Assembly (NCBI GenBank): GCA_900768755.1
Contig: CAAGDV010000024.1
Span: forward strand, 1-64,000
DNA: 64,000 bases
Reading direction: 5' to 3'
From: Lachnospiraceae bacterium
GTDB taxonomy: Bacteria > Bacillota > Clostridia > Lachnospirales > Lachnospiraceae
Shown here in pieces: positions 24,932 to 33,847 of this stretch (position 1 is the stretch's first letter; each line of letters opens with the position of its first letter). Position numbers and translations under genes: made by a program. The notes under the pieces were generated by a model. It was given only the letters and a program-made list of their open reading frames with translations, was not told the DNA's origin and did no database searches.

Positions 24932-24960
24932 TTGCATTTTTTTATTCATTAGTTTATTAT
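24932..24960 (+). promoter_or_regulatory. Promoter of the H1-like gene
   Basis: TTGCAT (24932-24937), 17 bases, TATTAT (24955-24960). A strong RBS (AAAGGAGGG) follows in a short leader before ATG 24992. Confidence 0.65.
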
Positions 24961-24991
24961 GAATTCACGGTTCTAAAAGGAGGGATTATAT

Positions 24992-25444
24992 ATGGCTAAT
25001 AAGAATTCGATTATTACTGAAGAGGTTAAGGAAGCTGCCAAGGCAACTGCCGAGGCTGCCAAAACAACTGCCAAGAAAGCAACCGAGGCTGCCAAAACAA
25101 CTGCCAAGAAGGCAACAGAGAGTGCCATGACGACTGCTAAGAAGGCAACAGAGTCAGCTAAGAAGGCGACAGAAGCAGCAGAAGATAAAGTTAAGAAGAC
25201 TGTCAAGAAGACTGTCAAGAAAGTTGTTGACAAGAAGAATGAACTTGTGGCTGAGGTTTATGTTCAGTTTGCAGGCAGAGAGGCTAAGACCGAGGACGTT
25301 ATCGCCAAGGCTACTCAGGCATATGTTGAAGACGGACACAGAGCTTCCTCAATCAAGACTCTCCAGGTATATCTTAAGCCTGAAGAGGCAGCTGCTTACT
25401 ATGTTATTAACCACAAGTATGCAGGCCGCGTTGAACTTTTCTAA
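24992..25444 (+). CDS. Histone H1-like Ala/Lys-rich protein with DUF6465-like C-terminus
   Basis: 150 residues. Residues about 8-75 are repeats of the type AAKTTAKKATE, strongly basic and helix-forming as in histone H1 tails or phasins. The last 65 residues (VAEVYVQFAGREAKTEDVIA, then VYLKPEEAAAYYVIN) match the small domain I associate with DUF6465 in Clostridia. It may bind DNA or polyanions; the function is not established. Monocistronic, with its own promoter and terminator. The repeated codons make this stretch compositionally unlike its neighbours. Confidence 0.85.
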   Translation: MANKNSIITEEVKEAAKATAEAAKTTAKKATEAAKTTAKKATESAMTTAKKATESAKKATEAAEDKVKKTVKKTVKKVVDKKNELVAEVYVQFAGREAKTEDVIAKATQAYVEDGHRASSIKTLQVYLKPEEAAAYYVINHKYAGRVELF

Positions 25445-25466
25445 AATAATTATAAGATTATGTGGG

Positions 25467-25509
25467 GCGCCATCGATGCATTGTCATGCATAGCATCAGA
25501 TGGCGCTTT
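25467..25509 (+). terminator. Terminator of the H1-like gene
   Basis: GCGCCATC (25467-25474) pairs with GATGGCGC (25499-25506), with an inner GATGCA/TGCATAGCATC pairing, then a short TTT. The stem is strong and the T run is weak. Confidence 0.6.
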
Positions 25510-25531
25510 CCGGTAAATTATGAGGTGTGTT

Positions 25532-26614
25532 ATGAGCAAAATTATTCTTACGGGCGACAGACCGACGGGAAGACTCCATGTCGGACATTACGTCGGCTCT
25601 CTCAAAAGAAGGGTGGAACTGCAGAATTCGGGTCTCTATGATGACATATATGTAATGATAGCGGACGCGCAGGCACTTACCGACAATGCGGACAATCCGG
25701 AGAAGGTAAGGCAGAATATTGTTGAGGTTGCGCTCGATTATCTGGCGTGCGGACTTGACCCGGAGAAGACAACAATATTCATACAGTCAATGATTCCGGA
25801 GCTTACCGAGCTGTCATTTTACTATATGAATCTTGTGACGGTTTCAAGACTCCAGAGAAACCCAACTGTTAAGTCCGAGATTCAGATGCGTAATTTTGAG
25901 GCCAGCATTCCCGTGGGATTTTTTACATACCCGATAAGCCAGGCTGCCGACATAACGGCGTTTAAAGCCACCACGGTTCCCGTAGGAGAGGACCAGATGC
26001 CGATGCTTGAGCAGACAAGAGAGATTGTTCATAAATTCAATTCAGTATACGGAGAGACACTTGTGGAGCCGGAGATTCTTCTTCCGGACAACAAGGCGTG
26101 CTTAAGACTCCCCGGCACGGACGGCAAAGCCAAGATGAGCAAATCGCTCGGCAACTGCATATACCTTGCCGATACCGAGGAGGACGTAAGAAAGAAAATA
26201 ATGTCAATGTTTACCGACCCCAACCACCTTCGCGTGGAAGACCCGGGACAGGTTGAGGGCAATCCGGTATTTATATATCTTGATGCATTTTCAAGACCGG
26301 AGCATTTTGCCGAATTCCTTCCGGAGTATTCGTGCCTTGATGAGCTTAAGGCGCATTACACAAGGGGCGGACTCGGAGATGTCAAAGTTAAGAAGTTCCT
26401 CAACAACGTAATCCAGTCAGAGCTTGCACCTATCCGCGAGAGAAGAAAAGCGTGGGAGAAGGACATTCCTGCCGTGTATGACATCCTCAAAGCAGGAAGC
26501 GAGAAGGCGGAGAAGGTTGCCGCACAGACCCTTAAGGAGGTTCGTCAGTCCATGAAAATCAATTATTTTGAGGACGGGGCCCTCATCAGGGAACAGGTTG
26601 AGAAATACAGATAA
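25532..26614 (+). CDS. trpS: Tryptophanyl-tRNA synthetase
   Basis: Charges tRNA-Trp in the cytosol. Class I signatures: PTGRLHVGHYVG (HIGH motif) near the start and AKMSKSLGN (KMSKS) near residue 205. Usual length (about 360). ATG 25532 is preferred because GAGGTG lies directly upstream; an in-frame ATG at 25520 lies in front of that RBS. A hairpin terminator follows at 26631. No T-box is visible upstream, unlike thrS and aspS. Confidence 0.96.
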   Translation: MSKIILTGDRPTGRLHVGHYVGSLKRRVELQNSGLYDDIYVMIADAQALTDNADNPEKVRQNIVEVALDYLACGLDPEKTTIFIQSMIPELTELSFYYMNLVTVSRLQRNPTVKSEIQMRNFEASIPVGFFTYPISQAADITAFKATTVPVGEDQMPMLEQTREIVHKFNSVYGETLVEPEILLPDNKACLRLPGTDGKAKMSKSLGNCIYLADTEEDVRKKIMSMFTDPNHLRVEDPGQVEGNPVFIYLDAFSRPEHFAEFLPEYSCLDELKAHYTRGGLGDVKVKKFLNNVIQSELAPIRERRKAWEKDIPAVYDILKAGSEKAEKVAAQTLKEVRQSMKINYFEDGALIREQVEKYR

Positions 26615-26630
26615 TTTGAAGTTTTTTATG

Positions 26631-26659
26631 GGCTGCACTTTTGTGAGTGCGGCCTTTTT
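26631..26659 (+). terminator. trpS terminator
   Basis: GGCTGCACT (26631-26639) pairs with AGTGCGGCC (26646-26654), followed by TTTTT. Confidence 0.8.
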
Positions 26660-26699
26660 ACCTCTTAGTGCCGGTTTTTTACCTGTTGCCCGGAAGCTA

Positions 26700-26727
26700 T
26701 TTACAAGTTTTTATCTTTTGGTATAAT
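26700..26727 (+). promoter_or_regulatory. Extended -10 promoter next to the LytTR start codon
   Basis: TTTACA (26700-26705), 16 bases, TGG-TATAAT (hexamer 26722-26727). The predicted start of transcription coincides with ATG 26734, so the mRNA would have no leader. Confidence 0.7.
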
Positions 26728-26733
26728 CGCATT

Positions 26734-27183
26734 ATGAAGATACGGATTGAGATTGCCCCGGATGAACCGGAGGAGATTATTATCAGGACAAAAGAATTAT
26801 CGGACACTGTGTGCAGGATTCAGGAAGCCGTAAAAAGCATCACCTCGGAGGAGGTACGGCTCGTACTAAAAAAGGATGATGTGCAGTATTTCCCGGATAC
26901 GGACAGCATACTGTTTTTTGAAACTACGCAAAGCGGTGTGTGCGCACACACTGCCAATGAAGTTTTCGACTGCGATTACAAGTTGTATGAGCTCGTTTCG
27001 ATACTGCCGCGAAGCTTCATACGGGTTTCCAAGTCCACAATAATCAACACGAACCATGTGTATTCGGTCAACCGCAATCTCACGGCATCAAGTATCGTAG
27101 AATTTAGAAACAGTCACAAAAAGGTGTATGTTTCGCGAGGTTACTATAAAGAATTTATGGCAAGATTGGAAGAAAAGAGGTAG
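26734..27183 (+). CDS. LytTR-domain transcriptional regulator
   Basis: 149 residues: a short N-terminal region (1-45) without a receiver domain, then a LytTR DNA-binding domain (VQYFPDTDSILFFETTQSGV, then LPRSFIRVSKSTIINTNHVY and YVSRGYYKEFMARL). LytTR proteins bind direct repeats upstream of targets; small stand-alone forms often sit next to a membrane protein that controls them. The LiaF-like gene starts 6 bases later. The start lies only 6 bases after the -10 hexamer and lacks an RBS, so translation is probably leaderless. Confidence 0.88.
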   Translation: MKIRIEIAPDEPEEIIIRTKELSDTVCRIQEAVKSITSEEVRLVLKKDDVQYFPDTDSILFFETTQSGVCAHTANEVFDCDYKLYELVSILPRSFIRVSKSTIINTNHVYSVNRNLTASSIVEFRNSHKKVYVSRGYYKEFMARLEEKR

Positions 27184-27189
27184 ATTATT

Positions 27190-27915
27190 ATGAGACAGAG
27201 AGCCAAATCAATTATGTGGGGACTGCTTTTTATAGCAGCCGCGGCATTCATTGTTCTTCAGTTTATGGGCATTGTGGGAAGTGTGAGCATTGTCAAAATC
27301 ATTTTCACCGTAGTTTTTGCGGGAATCATTATAAGCAGCATTCCTTACGGAAATTTCTTCGGAATATTTATGCCGCTTTCGATTATCTGCATTATGTTTG
27401 CTAAGGACTGGGGCTTCGGAGATTTCTCGCCGTGGGCGATAGCCGGAATCGGTCTGTGCTTAAGCATTGGTTTCGGACTTATCTTTAAATCCGGAAAAAA
27501 AAAGCAGTTGTATGTAAACTATGACGGAAACACACAGGGGGACAGAGGAATCGGTGCCGAGTACATCAACAATGCGGCAAACAACCATGTTGACTGCTCC
27601 AACTCATTCGGTTCAAGTGTAAAATATGTCAGAATGGATAATCTGGCGTCCGCCAACCTCAAATCACAATTCGGTGAGATGTGCGTGTATTTTGACGGAA
27701 GCAGAATTCCCATGGGAAGAGCCACAATTGATGTAGACTGTAAATTCGGTGAGCTTGAGATTCACGTTCCGAGAGACTGGCGCGTAAATATTCAGGCCAA
27801 AGCAAGTCTCGGCAGCATCAAAGAAATCAACAATGCTGCACCGGTGGAAGGCTCACCCGAGGTTGTCATAACCGGAAGCGTTGCTTTTGGCGAGGTTCAG
27901 ATATGTCATAACTGA
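27190..27915 (+). CDS. LiaF-like membrane protein
   Basis: 241 residues with four hydrophobic segments in the first 100 and a beta-rich cytosolic C-terminus (LASANLKSQFGEMCVYFDGS, then RATIDVDCKFGELEIHVPRD) typical of LiaF/DUF2154-type domains. Such proteins act as envelope-stress sensors or inhibitors of their partner regulator, here the LytTR protein. Its 3' end overlaps the convergent phospholipase-like gene by 10 bases. Confidence 0.8.
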   Translation: MRQRAKSIMWGLLFIAAAAFIVLQFMGIVGSVSIVKIIFTVVFAGIIISSIPYGNFFGIFMPLSIICIMFAKDWGFGDFSPWAIAGIGLCLSIGFGLIFKSGKKKQLYVNYDGNTQGDRGIGAEYINNAANNHVDCSNSFGSSVKYVRMDNLASANLKSQFGEMCVYFDGSRIPMGRATIDVDCKFGELEIHVPRDWRVNIQAKASLGSIKEINNAAPVEGSPEVVITGSVAFGEVQICHN

Positions 27916-28856
27916 TGACGGCAATCCACTCCCGTGCTGTATGAGCGGTTGCCCAGAAGATTCAAAATAACAGGCGAATCATCCTGCACCATGTTCTTGG
28001 AATTGCTGAGGGCATGGTGCATTTTGGTCATGTAGTTGCAGTATCTGCCCACATTTTTGTCGATTATATCGTATACCGAGTTCGTTGAAAAAGCTCCGTG
28101 AACAAACGGATTGAACCATGTGCGGTGCTCCGCGTTCATGCAGTCGTGGCTGTGTACGATGTCATTTATCAGCAGCTGCGATATGAGATTGCATCTTATC
28201 GTGTGCCGCTCAACAAAATCAATCACATTGTATTTGGTATTGTTAGGGTCCATTAAGAATGCGTTCCCGAGCCGGAAGGAAGATATTGCAAGGCAGGTTA
28301 TTTTTTCCGAAAGGGCAATTCCGTAGGTCTTAAGAATTGCAATGCCCAAAAGTCTTGAGATAACCTTTTTTTCCTTAGAGGTCAGATTAACCGCACGGTC
28401 GTGGGGAAAATCGGTTAATGACAGCCCCTTGTAAAAACGCAGAACCTCCCTGTCAATATCGGTCTCAAGGCCGAAATGAACCCCGATTGAGCGCATTGCC
28501 GGGTCGGTTCCCACTCTGGAATACACATAGGGGTGCACCGCGGTGTCGAGAAGGTAATGCCCCATAAAGCCCATAATGTAGGCGTAGGCAATCTCATAGT
28601 CGTCATCATGGTCAAAGACGCTGACGCTGTCGATGAGGGCGCCAAAAAAACTGCCGGTGCGTTTTTTGTGCATAAGATTCGCTATGTTCGGCAGCGGTCC
28701 GAGAATTGTGGGGGCGAAATAGAAAAACAGGTCAGGCCCCTGAAGCCCCAGACTGAAGGAGTTGTGATATTTTCGGATTGTTGATTTAATCTCAAAATCC
28801 TCCAGAGCCTTGTAGGCGAGGACTCCGTATACATAGTGTGTAACAAAACCGGGCAT
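27906..28856 (-). CDS. Zinc-dependent phospholipase C-like protein
   Basis: 316 residues starting MPGFVTHYVYGVLAYKALED. Histidines and aspartates expected for the trinuclear zinc site are seen in THY, GLQGPDLFFY, DHDDDYEIAYAYIMGFMGHYLLD and HPYVYSR. No signal peptide is present, so the protein may stay inside the cell, unlike secreted phospholipases C; the substrate is unknown. GGAGGTAA precedes the ATG. Confidence 0.82.
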   Translation of the reverse strand: MPGFVTHYVYGVLAYKALEDFEIKSTIRKYHNSFSLGLQGPDLFFYFAPTILGPLPNIANLMHKKRTGSFFGALIDSVSVFDHDDDYEIAYAYIMGFMGHYLLDTAVHPYVYSRVGTDPAMRSIGVHFGLETDIDREVLRFYKGLSLTDFPHDRAVNLTSKEKKVISRLLGIAILKTYGIALSEKITCLAISSFRLGNAFLMDPNNTKYNVIDFVERHTIRCNLISQLLINDIVHSHDCMNAEHRTWFNPFVHGAFSTNSVYDIIDKNVGRYCNYMTKMHHALSNSKNMVQDDSPVILNLLGNRSYSTGVDCRHQL

Positions 28857-28922
28857 AGAATTACCTCCACTGACATAATAGTTACATTATCTCCAAAAGT
28901 CAAATATAATAACCCTGACCTA

Positions 28923-28951
28923 TTGCATTTTTTCTTTTTTTGTGGTATTGT
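28923..28951 (+). promoter_or_regulatory. Promoter of the thrS T-box transcript
   Basis: TTGCAT (28923-28928), 17 bases, TGG-TATTGT (hexamer 28946-28951). Confidence 0.7.
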
Positions 28952-28969
28952 TTGTTCATGTACAACACA

Positions 28970-29176
28970 TTGACGAGACGAGTAGCATGGTGATAAGTTC
29001 CAGAGAGAGGCCGGGTGGTGCGAGGCTTTACGGACATTATGTGAAGACTAACTCTGAGTGGCCCCAATCCGGTCCGGTGATTCCGTTATAATCATAGAGA
29101 CTTCCGCGCATGCGGAGGTGAATCTGGGTGGAACCGCGATAATATCGCCCCTTGCTTTACGGCAGGGGGCGTTTTT
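28970..29176 (+). promoter_or_regulatory. T-box riboswitch (threonine)
   Basis: A T-box leader that reads the charging state of tRNA-Thr. It has the stem I landmarks (AGTA near 28981, AGAGAGGCCGGGTGGTG near 29003), the T-box bulge TGGGTGGAACCGCG (29125-29138) and a terminator CGCCCC/GGGGCG (29146-29171) with T5. A candidate specifier is ACT (29047-29049), a threonine codon, agreeing with thrS downstream. A second ACT at 29051 makes the exact triplet uncertain. Confidence 0.93.
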
Positions 29177-29302
29177 GATTGTAGGGGAATCAATTCTGTA
29201 ATCCGCTTATGTCCAACCTGTGTGTTGTATGAACAAAGTCCGGTTCGTTTTGCACGAAACTGACAATACTATAACATAATAACTATTTTGTGGAGGTGCT
29301 TT

Positions 29303-29491
29303 ATGAAAGTAAAAGAAAAGATTGAAGAACTTATGGACAGAAGCAACAAGGAGCTTCTCATCACCGCAGCCGTATGCACCGTTGTCGGAATGATAATCGG
29401 CTTTTTTATCGGTAAAGTCACTACAAGTAAGAATACAATAAAGAAGTACAATAAGTGCTATTCATACGATTTTGGTGACGAAGAGGAGTAA
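29303..29491 (+). CDS. Small single-span membrane protein in the thrS T-box operon
   Basis: 62 residues: a charged helix (MKVKEKIEELMDRSNKELL), one hydrophobic helix (about 22-40) and a short tail with Lys/Tyr and acidic residues. GGAGGTG precedes ATG 29303. Unknown function. It lies between the T-box terminator and thrS (6 bases to thrS), so it is expected to be induced when threonyl-tRNA is short, unless it has its own promoter around 29250-29275 (weak candidates only). Confidence 0.7.
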   Translation: MKVKEKIEELMDRSNKELLITAAVCTVVGMIIGFFIGKVTTSKNTIKKYNKCYSYDFGDEEE

Positions 29492-29497
29492 AATGCA

Positions 29498-31465
29498 ATG
29501 AGAATCACATTGAAAGACGGGGCAGTCAAGGAGTATGACGCCCCAAAGAGTGTATATGACATCGCTCTTGATATCAGCGAGGGACTTGCGAGAGCTGCCT
29601 GCGCAGGCGAGCTTAACGGCAAGGTTGTCGATCTGCGCACGGTGGTGAGCGAGGACTCGACGTTAAGTATACTTACATTTAATGACCCTGACGGAAAAAG
29701 AGCGTACAGACACACCGCATCACACATCCTTGCGGAGGCTGTCAAGAGACTTTATCCCGATGCCAAACTGACAATCGGACCTTCTATTGAGGACGGATTC
29801 TACTATGATTTTGACTGCCCGTCTTTTGACCGGGCGGCTCTTGATGAGCTCGAAGCCGAGATGAAGAAGATTATCAAGGAAGGCAGAAAATTCCGTCGTT
29901 TTGAACTTCCGAGGGAGGAAGCCATAAAGTATATGGAGGACAGGGATGAGCCGTACAAGGTGGAACTTATCAATGACCTTCCGGCTGACGCGGTAATCTC
30001 ATTCTACAGTCAGGGAGACGGCGAGGACGCATTTGTCGATCTGTGCGCCGGACCGCACCTTATGGATGCCAAGGCAATTAAGGCGATTAAGCTTATTTCA
30101 TCTTCGGGAGCATACTGGAGAGGCAACTCGGACAATAAGGTTCTCACAAGAATTTACGGAACCGCCTTTACCAAAAAAGAGGATCTCGATGCATATCTGG
30201 AGCACCTTGAGGACATCAAGAAGAGAGACCATAACAAACTCGGACGCGAGATGGAGCTTTTTACCACAGTCGATGTTATCGGACAGGGACTTCCGCTCCT
30301 CATGCCTAAGGGCGAGAGAATAATAAGAACACTTCAGAGATGGATTGAGGACGAGGAGGAGAGCCGTGGTTACATGAGAACCAAGACTCCGCTCATGGCC
30401 AAGAGCGACCTTTACAAGATTTCAGGACACTGGGACCACTATAAGGAGGGTATGTTTGTTCTTGGTGATGAGGATAAGGACAAAGAAGTTTTTGCGCTTC
30501 GTCCGATGACCTGTCCGTTCCAGTACTATGTATATAAGGCGAGCCAGAAATCATACCGTGACCTTCCGTGCAGATACGGTGAGACTTCAACACTTTTCAG
30601 AAATGAGGATTCCGGAGAGATGCACGGACTCACGAGAGTGCGTCAGTTCACTATTTCAGAGGGGCACCTCATTGTAAGACCCGACCAGATGGTTAAGGAG
30701 TTTAAGGATTGTATTGCGCTTGCACAGTACTGCTTACAGACTCTTGGCGTTGAGGAGGACGTGACCTATCACATCTCAAAGTGGGATCCGGACAATCGTG
30801 AGAAATACATCGGGGAGCCCGAGGTATGGGAGGAGACCGAGCAGCATATCAGGAATATACTTATCGAGCTTAACATTCCTTTTACCGAGGACATCGGCGA
30901 GGCTGCGTTCTACGGACCCAAAGTAGATATCAATGCCCGCAATGTATACGGCAAAGAGGACACTATGATTACCATACAGTGGGATGCTTTGCTTGCCGAG
31001 CAGTTTGACATGTATTACATTGATGAGAACGGCGAGAAAAAACGCCCGTACATCATTCACCGTACCAGTATGGGATGCTACGAGAGGACGCTTGCATGGC
31101 TTATTGAGAAGTATGCCGGACAGTTCCCGACATGGCTTTGCCCAGAGCAGGTAAGAGTGCTTCCTATTTCCGACAAATACGCCGATTACGCCGACAAGGT
31201 CAATGCTGAGCTTGTGAAGAATCACATATATACATCCGTTGACCACCGCTCGGAAAAGATTGGCTACAAGATAAGGGAAGCAAGACTGGCAAGGGTTCCG
31301 TACATTCTTGTTGTGGGTGAGAAGGAACAGGAAGAAGGAACGGTTTCGGTGCGCAGCAGATTCCTGGGAGACGAGGGTGCAAAACCGCTTTCCGAGTTTA
31401 TTGACGCTATTCTTAAGGAAATCAGGACAAAAGAAATTCGTAAGATAGAGAACGTTAATGTTTGA
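29498..31465 (+). CDS. thrS: Threonyl-tRNA synthetase
   Basis: 655 residues: TGS domain (1-60), editing domain with the HTASHIL and later CAGPHL motifs, class II catalytic core (RPMTCPFQYYVY, with the zinc-ligand Cys; motif 2 YGETSTLFRNEDSGEMHGLT; motif 3 GCYERTLAWLIE) and anticodon-binding domain (VLPISDKYADYA, and VGEKE near the end). Full length. GAGGAG precedes the ATG. Controlled by the upstream T-box; its end overlaps the helicase gene by 8 bases. Confidence 0.97.
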   Translation: MRITLKDGAVKEYDAPKSVYDIALDISEGLARAACAGELNGKVVDLRTVVSEDSTLSILTFNDPDGKRAYRHTASHILAEAVKRLYPDAKLTIGPSIEDGFYYDFDCPSFDRAALDELEAEMKKIIKEGRKFRRFELPREEAIKYMEDRDEPYKVELINDLPADAVISFYSQGDGEDAFVDLCAGPHLMDAKAIKAIKLISSSGAYWRGNSDNKVLTRIYGTAFTKKEDLDAYLEHLEDIKKRDHNKLGREMELFTTVDVIGQGLPLLMPKGERIIRTLQRWIEDEEESRGYMRTKTPLMAKSDLYKISGHWDHYKEGMFVLGDEDKDKEVFALRPMTCPFQYYVYKASQKSYRDLPCRYGETSTLFRNEDSGEMHGLTRVRQFTISEGHLIVRPDQMVKEFKDCIALAQYCLQTLGVEEDVTYHISKWDPDNREKYIGEPEVWEETEQHIRNILIELNIPFTEDIGEAAFYGPKVDINARNVYGKEDTMITIQWDALLAEQFDMYYIDENGEKKRPYIIHRTSMGCYERTLAWLIEKYAGQFPTWLCPEQVRVLPISDKYADYADKVNAELVKNHIYTSVDHRSEKIGYKIREARLARVPYILVVGEKEQEEGTVSVRSRFLGDEGAKPLSEFIDAILKEIRTKEIRKIENVNV

Positions 31466-33812
31466 TGTAAAAGACGGACAACTTAAGATATCGGTCAGGA
31501 ATTTTGTTGAATTTTTCTGCAGAAGCGGCAATATAGACAACCGCTTTTCGGGCGTGACCGACAAGAGCGCGATGGAAGCAGGAAGCCGCGCCCACAGAAA
31601 GATTCAGAAGTCAATGGGACCGGATTACCGGTCGGAGGTTGTTTTGTCCTACAGCCGCAGGTGCAGCAATTATGAGCTGGTTTTGTGGGGCAGGGCGGAC
31701 GGAATTTTCTTCGATGAGGACGGCAGGGTAACCATTGATGAGATAAAAGGCACCTACAAAGATATCCGCTATATCACAGAGCCTGTGTATGTTCATAAAG
31801 CACAGGCTTTATGTTATGCCTATTTTTACGCTACGGAGATGAATCTTGACTCAATCGGCATCAGAATGACGTATGTCAATCTTGACAATGAGGCGGTAAA
31901 ATATTACAGCGAAGTTTTTGAGTATCCTGCGCTTGAAAGCTGGTTTAACGATGCATGCGCGCAGCTCATAGAGTGGGCGGATTTTCTGCATATGCACAGG
32001 CAGGAGCGCAATGAGTCAATCGCACAGCTGAAGTTTCCGTTTGAGTACAGACCCGGGCAGCGGGCGTTGTCGGTGAGCGTGTACAATGCGATAAAAAACA
32101 AAGAAAGACTGTTTATTCAGGCTCCGACGGGCGTGGGCAAAACACTTTCAACCGTTTTTCCCGCCGTTATGGCGATGGGCGGCGGTCTTTCCGAGAAGAT
32201 TTTTTACCTGACCGCAAAGACCATAACAAGGACCGTAGCGGAGAATGCTTTTCATGCACTTTCAAAAGCGGGACTCGTGTGCCGGACGCTTACAATTACC
32301 GCGAAGGAAAAGGTGTGCCCAATGGAGGAGGCGGAGTGCAACCCGATAGCCTGCGAGCGGGCGAGGGGGCATTATGACCGCGTCAACGAGGCGGTGTTTG
32401 ACCTTGTCAGTTCGGTTTCTCATATTGACCGTCGGGCAATTGAGGAATATGCGGCAAAATACAATGTGTGCCCGTATGAAATGTGTCTGGATGCGAGTTA
32501 TTTCTGCGACGCCGTAATCTGCGACTACAATTATGTGTTTGACCCGCATGTGTATCTTCGGAGATATTTTGGCGAAAACAATGACGCCGAATACATATTT
32601 CTGATTGACGAGGCGCACAATCTGGTTGACCGCGCGCGGGAAATGTTCTCCGCATCCGTTGTTAAGGAGAAAATCCTTGAGATGAAAAGGTTAGTTAAGG
32701 ATTATTCTCCAAAGCTGGCAAGGGCGCTGGAGAAATGCAACGCCGCAATGCTCGCCTTAAAAAGGCGGTGCGAGGCGCAATACATGGAGATTGAGCCGTC
32801 CGATGTGCCGGATTATGACATGCAGCGGCTTTCGGAGGAGCTTCTGAAATTCATGGAGGACAACAGGGATTTTCCTCATATGAAGGAACTGTCGCTGTTT
32901 TATTTTGATGTTATGCATTTTAATTATATCGCGGAGCTTATGGATGAGAATTACATTTCGTACTGTGAGCACACGGATGAGGGCTTTATGCTGAGACTTT
33001 TTTGCGTCAATCCGTCGGTAAATCTCGGAAGTGTGCTGGATTTTTCGGCCGGAAGCGCTTTTTTCTCGGCGACGCTTCTTCCCGTAAATTACTATAAGGA
33101 GCTTTTAAGCGGAGACATAAACGACAAGGCCGTGTACGCCGGTTCGCATTTTGATACGTCCAAAAGATATCTGGCAATCGGGCGCGATGTCACGAGCCGC
33201 TACACCAGGAGAAACCTGAATGAGTATCAGAAAATCCGGGACTATGTGCTCTCTGTGACTGCCGCGAAACCCGGCAATTACATGGTGTTTTTCCCGTCGT
33301 ACTCATACATGATGGAAGTGTACCAACTGCTTAAGGACTGCGATTCTATCAGGCTCATCGTCCAGTCGCAGAATATGACCGAGGCGGACAAGGAAAAATT
33401 TCTCTCGGAGTTTTCCGAAAACAGGGAGGGAACGCTAATCGGCCTGTGCGTCATGGGAGGCGTCTTCTCGGAGGGAATCGACCTTCAAAAGGACAGCCTT
33501 ATCGGGGCGATAATAGTGGGAACCGGACTTCCGTCAATCAACACTGCGAGCGAGCTTTTAAGGACATACTATGACAGGCTAGAAAACAGCGGGTATGAGT
33601 ACGCCTATGTTTATCCGGGAATGAATAAGGTTCTGCAGGCAGCGGGCAGGGTTATAAGAACCGATGAGGACAGGGGCGTGGTGCTTCTTTTGGACGACAG
33701 ATTTCTTGGCTCAACCTACCGCAGACTTTTCCCAAAAGAGTGGGAGGACTGCCGGGTTGTAAGTTTAGACAGAGTGGGACAAGAAGTGCTAGATTTTTGG
33801 AATAAAGAGTGA
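31458..33812 (+). CDS. PD-(D/E)XK nuclease fused to DinG/Rad3-type Fe-S DNA helicase
   Basis: 784 residues. The N-terminal part (about 1-170) has a Cas4/RecB-like nuclease core: GRADGIFF, DEIKGT and KAQALCYAYFYA. Then comes a superfamily 2 XPD/DinG-type helicase: Walker A QAPTGVGKT, four Fe-S cysteines spread over KVCPMEEAECNPIACERARG and NVCPYEMC, DEAH (FLIDEAHNLVD) and late motifs (GVFSEGIDL, QAAGRVIRTDEDRG). Such fusions are seen in Clostridia and probably act in DNA repair. It overlaps thrS by 8 bases; that coupling is likely positional rather than functional. Confidence 0.9.
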   Translation: MFDVKDGQLKISVRNFVEFFCRSGNIDNRFSGVTDKSAMEAGSRAHRKIQKSMGPDYRSEVVLSYSRRCSNYELVLWGRADGIFFDEDGRVTIDEIKGTYKDIRYITEPVYVHKAQALCYAYFYATEMNLDSIGIRMTYVNLDNEAVKYYSEVFEYPALESWFNDACAQLIEWADFLHMHRQERNESIAQLKFPFEYRPGQRALSVSVYNAIKNKERLFIQAPTGVGKTLSTVFPAVMAMGGGLSEKIFYLTAKTITRTVAENAFHALSKAGLVCRTLTITAKEKVCPMEEAECNPIACERARGHYDRVNEAVFDLVSSVSHIDRRAIEEYAAKYNVCPYEMCLDASYFCDAVICDYNYVFDPHVYLRRYFGENNDAEYIFLIDEAHNLVDRAREMFSASVVKEKILEMKRLVKDYSPKLARALEKCNAAMLALKRRCEAQYMEIEPSDVPDYDMQRLSEELLKFMEDNRDFPHMKELSLFYFDVMHFNYIAELMDENYISYCEHTDEGFMLRLFCVNPSVNLGSVLDFSAGSAFFSATLLPVNYYKELLSGDINDKAVYAGSHFDTSKRYLAIGRDVTSRYTRRNLNEYQKIRDYVLSVTAAKPGNYMVFFPSYSYMMEVYQLLKDCDSIRLIVQSQNMTEADKEKFLSEFSENREGTLIGLCVMGGVFSEGIDLQKDSLIGAIIVGTGLPSINTASELLRTYYDRLENSGYEYAYVYPGMNKVLQAAGRVIRTDEDRGVVLLLDDRFLGSTYRRLFPKEWEDCRVVSLDRVGQEVLDFWNKE

Positions 33813-33847
33813 TACAATGTCTGTGTATGTGCATGGGAGGATTAATA

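Noticed and set aside
29250..29275. Second promoter before the small membrane protein (TTGCAC / TATAAC)
   Set aside because: The spacer is only 14 bases, or 19 to CATAAT; too weak to call.
30776..31564. Minus-strand ORF of 262 residues
   Set aside because: Antisense shadow of thrS.
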